Assembly (NCBI GenBank): GCA_964486555.1
Contig: CAZANP010000056.1
Location: 1-10,394 of the forward strand
Source of the DNA: 4484-232 sp964486555
Lineage (GTDB): Bacteria > Thermotogota > Thermotogae > Thermotogales > Thermotogaceae
Length of the DNA stretch: 10,394 nt
Reading direction: 5' to 3'
The position numbers and the translations under genes are program-made. Below, one piece after another: positions 7,659 through 10,394 of the stretch. Within the stretch, counting starts at the first letter, position 1. Each line of letters begins with the position of its first letter. The notes under the pieces were generated by a model. The model saw only the letters and a program-made list of their open reading frames with translations, ran no database searches and was not told where the DNA came from.

Positions 7659-9799
7659 CCTACCACCCTTTCGACACTCATAACACATTTATGATTCTTC
7701 AGATTGCTCATGAGTATTGAGAGTTCCTCTGTGTCTCTTACTTTCACATGTACTCTCACAACTGTTGGTTCCCTGTTTGGGGTTAATATTTTAGCAGATA
7801 CGAAATCCACTCCATGATCTCCTATGTGGTTTATCAGATTTCCAATATCACTCTTTTTGACAACAACTATCCTGAGAAAGGCATCGAAGGAACCCACTAC
7901 ATCCGTGACCCACTGTGCATCGAATATTCTGTCTTCATCTATCCCTTTCAAATTCTTACAGTTGATCCTGTGGATTGTGATACCCCTCCTGCTAACAACA
8001 CCAACTATGGGATCACCCATGATGGGATTGCAACATTTCGCTATATGAACTTCTATGTTTTTCAAATTACCCACGACCACAGGTGAAGAACTTGTAGAAA
8101 TTTTCCTCCGTCTCTTTCTCTTTGTCTGCGTTTTCTCCCCGGTGATCGCTTCAAGCAGATCCTGGAAAGTTATCGTTCCTTCCCCTATCTTCATGAAGAA
8201 CTCTCTGTCCGAGAGCCCTTCTCGCATCTTTTTCAACCCATCTATTTCCAGAATCTCTTCCAGAGATTTTCCGAGTTTTTTGCTGATCTTCCTCAGTATA
8301 TCCTTTCCTCGTTCTACCAGTTCTCCTCCAAATTTCTCCTTGAAAAATCTTCTGATCTTTGCTTTTGTTCTAGGAGATTTTGCGTATTTCAACCAATCGA
8401 GACTTGGACCAGGAGAGTTCCTGTTGACTATGATCTCAACCACATCACCATTTTGGAGCTGATAATCTATTGGAACCATCTTCCCGTTGACCCTGGCTCC
8501 AGCAAAGTGATGACCGATCTCCGTGTGAATGGTGTAAGCAAAATCTATCGGAGTAGCACCTTTGGGAAGATGTTTTATCTCACCCTTGGGTGTGAAAACG
8601 AAGACCTCATCCATCTGAAGTTCTTTCTTTATGTCATCTATCCCAACGATTCCCTGAGATATCTCTTTCCTCCATTCCAGAAGCCTTTCAAACCATTCTT
8701 GAGCTGATTTCAAATCAGGTTTTTCTTTGTATATCCAATGAGCTATCAGACCGTACTCTGCTTCCACGTGCATCCTCTCGTCTCTGATCTGAATTTCAAG
8801 GGGTTCTCCATATTGTGTTATCACTGTCGTGTGAAGTGATTTGTAACCATTGGATTTTGGAGCGGCTATGTAATCCTTTATCCTTCCTGGAAGGGGAGGC
8901 CAAATGCTGTGAACGATACCAAGGACGCTGTAACATGTTGGAACATCTTTCACGATCGCCCTGACAGCTATGAGATCGAAGATTTCTTCGAACCTTTTCC
9001 CTCTCTCTTTCATCTTTCTCCAGATACTGTAATAATGCTTGTAACGTCCTTCTATCTTCGCTTCTATCCCATGTTCTTCTAAAGCAGCTTTCAATATATC
9101 CATGTACTCTTTCGTCCTTGCTTCCCTCTCCTTCTTCTTCTCCGCTACCAGCCTTTTCAACATGTAGTATTCCTCTGGATAAAGAACTTTGAAAGCCAAA
9201 TCCTCCAATTCGGATTTGATGGAGTGAATACCAAGTTTATGAGCTATCGGTGCATATATTTCAAGGGTTTCAAGCGCTTTATAGCGTTTTTTCCCTTCAT
9301 CCCTGACGTACTGTATCGTTCTCATGTTGTGAAGTCTATCAGCGAGTTTCACGAATATAACTCTCATGTCTTCGGCCATAGCGAGGAACATCTTTTGAAT
9401 AGTTTCTATCTTTCTCTTCATATCACTCATTCCAACAGGGGGATTTATACTACTAACTTTTGTGACACCATCCACAATCCTTGCGATTTCTTTCCCGAAT
9501 ATTTTAATGATGTCGTTCAATGTCACCTTTCCTTCGCTGTCTTCAACCACATCGTGAAGAAGACCGGCTGTTATAGTAACAGCATCCATTCCGAGGGATG
9601 CTAAGATTCTTGCAACTTCTTTTGGATGATTGATGAAAGGCTCTCCTGAAAAACGTATCATTCCTTCATGAGCCTTTGAAGCCACAACATAGGCTTTTGA
9701 GATTAGATCTCTTTCTTTCTGAAGGAATCCATGACCTTTTATCGAGACAAGCTCATCCACAAATTCCTCGGCTTCCCTTTGTATCTTTAGTCTCTCCAT
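7655..9799 (-). CDS. relA: Bifunctional (p)ppGpp synthetase/hydrolase, Rel/SpoT type
   Basis: This long RSH enzyme makes and degrades (p)ppGpp in response to amino-acid starvation, sensing uncharged tRNA on the ribosome. The order in the 714-aa form is as follows. An HD hydrolase domain contains NHPKEV (57-62), LLHDVVED (80-87) and KLADRLHNMRT (151-161). A synthetase domain contains GRYKHYYSIWRKM (251-263), SNGYKSLHT (316-324) and EIQIRDERMH (335-344). A TGS domain (about 399-460) is followed by a helical region and a very basic linker (558-567). A zinc-finger-like segment has Cys589/Cys590, His610 and Cys614, and an ACT domain spans about 640-712. All HD residues are intact, so both activities are expected. 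I choose ATG 9799, which has AGGTGAT 4 bases upstream; the ATG at 9823 has no such site. Confidence 0.95.
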   Translation of the reverse strand: MERLKIQREAEEFVDELVSIKGHGFLQKERDLISKAYVVASKAHEGMIRFSGEPFINHPKEVARILASLGMDAVTITAGLLHDVVEDSEGKVTLNDIIKIFGKEIARIVDGVTKVSSINPPVGMSDMKRKIETIQKMFLAMAEDMRVIFVKLADRLHNMRTIQYVRDEGKKRYKALETLEIYAPIAHKLGIHSIKSELEDLAFKVLYPEEYYMLKRLVAEKKKEREARTKEYMDILKAALEEHGIEAKIEGRYKHYYSIWRKMKERGKRFEEIFDLIAVRAIVKDVPTCYSVLGIVHSIWPPLPGRIKDYIAAPKSNGYKSLHTTVITQYGEPLEIQIRDERMHVEAEYGLIAHWIYKEKPDLKSAQEWFERLLEWRKEISQGIVGIDDIKKELQMDEVFVFTPKGEIKHLPKGATPIDFAYTIHTEIGHHFAGARVNGKMVPIDYQLQNGDVVEIIVNRNSPGPSLDWLKYAKSPRTKAKIRRFFKEKFGGELVERGKDILRKISKKLGKSLEEILEIDGLKKMREGLSDREFFMKIGEGTITFQDLLEAITGEKTQTKRKRRRKISTSSSPVVVGNLKNIEVHIAKCCNPIMGDPIVGVVSRRGITIHRINCKNLKGIDEDRIFDAQWVTDVVGSFDAFLRIVVVKKSDIGNLINHIGDHGVDFVSAKILTPNREPTVVRVHVKVRDTEELSILMSNLKNHKCVMSVERVVG

Positions 9800-9800
9800 G

Positions 9801-9808
9801 TATATCAC
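9801..9808 (-). promoter_or_regulatory. Ribosome binding site selecting the relA start
   Basis: On the minus strand an AAGGTGAT-type site lies within a few bases of the ATG at 9799. No comparable purine tract precedes the in-frame ATG at 9823, so the shorter protein is favoured. Confidence 0.65.
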
Positions 9809-9818
9809 CTTCAAAGAA

Positions 9819-9827
9819 ATCATATCA
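9819..9827 (-). promoter_or_regulatory. Possible extended -10 promoter for relA
   Basis: The minus strand reads TGATATGAT, an extended -10 form (TGnTATGAT, 5 of 6 to TATAAT). It would start transcription about 13 bases before the relA ATG. No convincing -35 is seen 16-18 bases upstream, where the rnpB 3' end and its T-run lie. It could let relA be expressed independently of rnpB, or be chance. Confidence 0.3.
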
Positions 9828-9835
9828 CAAGATTT

Positions 9836-9852
9836 AAAAAAAGGAGAGGGAC
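9836..9852 (-). terminator. rnpB 3' strand of P1 followed by U7 tract (weak terminator or processing site)
   Basis: The 3' strand of the RNase P P1 helix (9843-9852) runs directly into seven Ts (minus strand, 9836-9842). There is no local GC hairpin; the pairing strand lies some 290 bases upstream. It may end some transcripts or only mark the mature 3' end, since relA starts 43 bases on. Confidence 0.35.
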
Positions 9853-10150
9853 TGTAAGCCGGATTCTGTCGGGGGTGGTCATCAATCTGTGCGGCCTACC
9901 CGGGGATTCGGGCGGGCCACCCTCCCCTGCTCGGCCTTGCTCCAGGTGGGGGTTGCCAAGCGATCGGGTTACCCCGATCCTGGTGGGCTCTTACCCCACC
10001 GTTCCACCCTTGCCTTCTCAGGCGGTCTTCTTCTCTATGGCCCTTTCCAGGGATCGCTCCCTCCGGGTGTTACCCGGCACCTCGCCCTCGGAGTCCGGAC
10101 TTTCCTCAGAACACACACGTGCGTGTGCCCGCGACCACCCGTCCCTCTCC
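9843..10150 (-). ncRNA. rnpB: RNase P RNA, bacterial class A
   Basis: This is the catalytic RNA of RNase P, which cuts 5' leaders from precursor tRNAs. The minus strand begins GGAGAGGGAC (10150-10141), which pairs perfectly with GTCCCTCTCC at the 3' end (9852-9843) to form helix P1. The universally conserved GAGGAAAGTCCGGAC (CR-I) lies at 10107-10093, and ACAGAATCCGGCTTAC (CR-V) lies at 9869-9854; these two form the P4 core. A GGGTGG loop around 9917-9922 fits the L15 site that binds the tRNA CCA end. A CACAC/GTGTG stem near 10111-10127 fits P3. The RNA is much richer in G and C than its surroundings, as expected for a structured RNA in a hyperthermophile. Exact ends are inferred from P1 and may differ by a few bases. 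Confidence 0.97.
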
Positions 10151-10156
10151 GGGAAA

Positions 10157-10184
10157 ATTATACATTACTGGGGTATGGGGTGAA
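10157..10184 (-). promoter_or_regulatory. Promoter of rnpB
   Basis: On the minus strand a perfect TATAAT (10162-10157) ends 6 bases before the RNase P RNA 5' end at 10150, the ideal distance. A TTCACC (10184-10179), 4 of 6 to the -35 consensus, lies 16 bases further upstream. The -35 and spacer lie inside a plus-strand G-rich tract. The placement supports 10150 as the transcription start. Confidence 0.7.
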
Positions 10185-10194
10185 GGGTGTGGGG
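10170..10194 (+). other. G-quadruplex-type motif at the rnpB promoter
   Basis: Four guanine runs (10170-10173, 10177-10180, 10185-10187, 10191-10194) are separated by loops of 3, 4 and 3 bases, meeting the usual G3+N1-7 pattern. The tract covers the spacer and -35 of the rnpB promoter, with the Gs on the template strand. Whether it folds is not known from sequence. Confidence 0.55.
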
Positions 10195-10214
10195 TTCGAT
10201 CATCGATCACCGAA
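10195..10214. repeat. Imperfect palindrome and CGATCATC direct repeat
   Basis: The 20 bases at 10195-10214 match their own reverse complement at 16 positions, centred on ATCGAT, with TTCG/CGAA ends. The octamer CGATCATC (10197-10204) recurs at 10218-10225, 21 bases on, about two helical turns. It could be a regulator site between the two divergent promoters; no regulator is identified. Confidence 0.35.
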
Positions 10215-10238
10215 CAGCGATCATCAACCACCTTAACA

Positions 10239-10277
10239 CCCTGTACCCTATACCCTACTATTTCATACCCCTCACCC
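10239..10277. repeat. CCCTRTA-like heptad tract
   Basis: Cytosine triplets or quadruplets start at 10239, 10246, 10253, 10268 and 10275. They keep 7-base spacing within two groups (CCCTGTA, CCCTATA, CCCTACT; then CCCCTCA, CCCTAAC). The minus strand therefore carries five G-runs, roughly mirroring the G-rich tract at 10170-10194. No function can be assigned. Confidence 0.5.
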
Positions 10278-10298
10278 TAACATTTGAGTTGCATTTTC

Positions 10299-10328
10299 TT
10301 GACCGATATGTGAGAGAGTGTGTATAAT
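10299..10328 (+). promoter_or_regulatory. Sigma-70-type promoter for the plus-strand gene at 10372
   Basis: TTGACC (10299-10304, 5 of 6 to consensus) and a perfect TATAAT (10323-10328) are separated by 18 bases. Transcription would begin near 10335, giving a leader of about 37 bases with a strong ribosome binding site. It faces away from the rnpB promoter. Confidence 0.75.
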
Positions 10329-10356
10329 CATATAAGGTCTCTTTAAAACGAAGAAA

Positions 10357-10361
10357 GGAGG
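10357..10361 (+). promoter_or_regulatory. Ribosome binding site for the gene at 10372
   Basis: AAAGGAGGT includes GGAGG at 10357-10361, 10 bases before the ATG at 10372. A second purine stretch, GAGGTGG (10364-10370), lies too close to the ATG to be the main site. Confidence 0.65.
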
Positions 10362-10371
10362 TAGAGGTGGT

Positions 10372-10394
10372 ATGAAAAAACTCTTCATTCTTTT
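10372..10394 (+). CDS. Start of a gene, cut off by the window; likely exported protein
   Basis: Only seven complete codons are visible (Met-Lys-Lys-Leu-Phe-Ile-Leu). Two lysines followed by hydrophobic residues are typical of a signal peptide or lipoprotein start. A well-formed promoter and ribosome binding site precede it, so it is very likely a real gene. The product cannot be named from this fragment. Confidence 0.7.

Noticed and set aside
9875..10236. Two overlapping plus-strand open frames of 102 and 115 codons
   Set aside because: They lie antisense to the RNase P RNA; their length comes from its high GC content, and neither has a convincing ribosome binding site.
10239..10277. CRISPR array or telomere-like repeat array
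   Set aside because: Units are only 7 bases, irregular and few, with no spacer structure; a chromosomal intergenic position next to rnpB does not suggest a telomere.
10226..10280. DnaA-box cluster or replication origin in the intergenic region
   Set aside because: The CCC heptads do not match the AAACCTACCACC-type boxes reported for Thermotoga, and no dnaA or origin genes are nearby.

Overview
The window looks like chromosomal DNA from a hyperthermophilic bacterium of the Thermotoga maritima/petrophila group. This rests on the gene order (rnpB, relA/spoT, dtd, queH, a Thermotogales-type hypothetical, an RsbW-like kinase, trmFO, a FapA/DUF342 protein, manA, a metallophosphoesterase), the Lys/Glu/Ile/Val-rich proteins, strong GGAGG-type ribosome binding sites, and a very GC-rich RNase P RNA in an AT-richer background. 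The species assignment comes from memory of that gene order, not from a search.

Layout: positions 1-440 carry the tail of an upstream plus-strand gene and an RseC-family membrane protein. Its stop lies 2 bases from the stop of a convergent minus-strand cluster. From 10150 down to 443 everything is on the minus strand and almost without gaps. The RNase P RNA comes first (10150-9843), then relA/spoT, dtd, queH, a 269-aa unknown protein, an RsbW/SpoIIAB-like kinase, trmFO, fapA-like, manA and a calcineurin-like phosphoesterase. Most junctions are ATGA or GTGA overlaps, or the ribosome binding site of one gene lies inside the end of the previous one, so a single translationally coupled transcription unit is likely. 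At 10151-10371 a divergent intergenic region carries the rnpB promoter (minus), a separate sigma-70-type promoter (plus) and G/C-tract repeats, followed by the start of a plus-strand gene with a signal-peptide-like beginning.

The first part of the cluster centres on tRNA and translation. RNase P matures tRNA 5' ends, DTD removes D-amino acids from tRNA, QueH completes queuosine, TrmFO makes m5U54, and Rel/Spo couples uncharged tRNA to (p)ppGpp. The second part mixes signalling (RsbW-like kinase plus an unknown partner candidate), a FapA-like polymer protein, mannose-6-phosphate isomerase and a phosphoesterase. I see no mobile element, CRISPR array, phage gene or tRNA gene. The main unexplained items are the 269-aa protein next to the orphan anti-sigma-type kinase, and the opposed G-rich/C-rich heptad tracts between the two divergent promoters.
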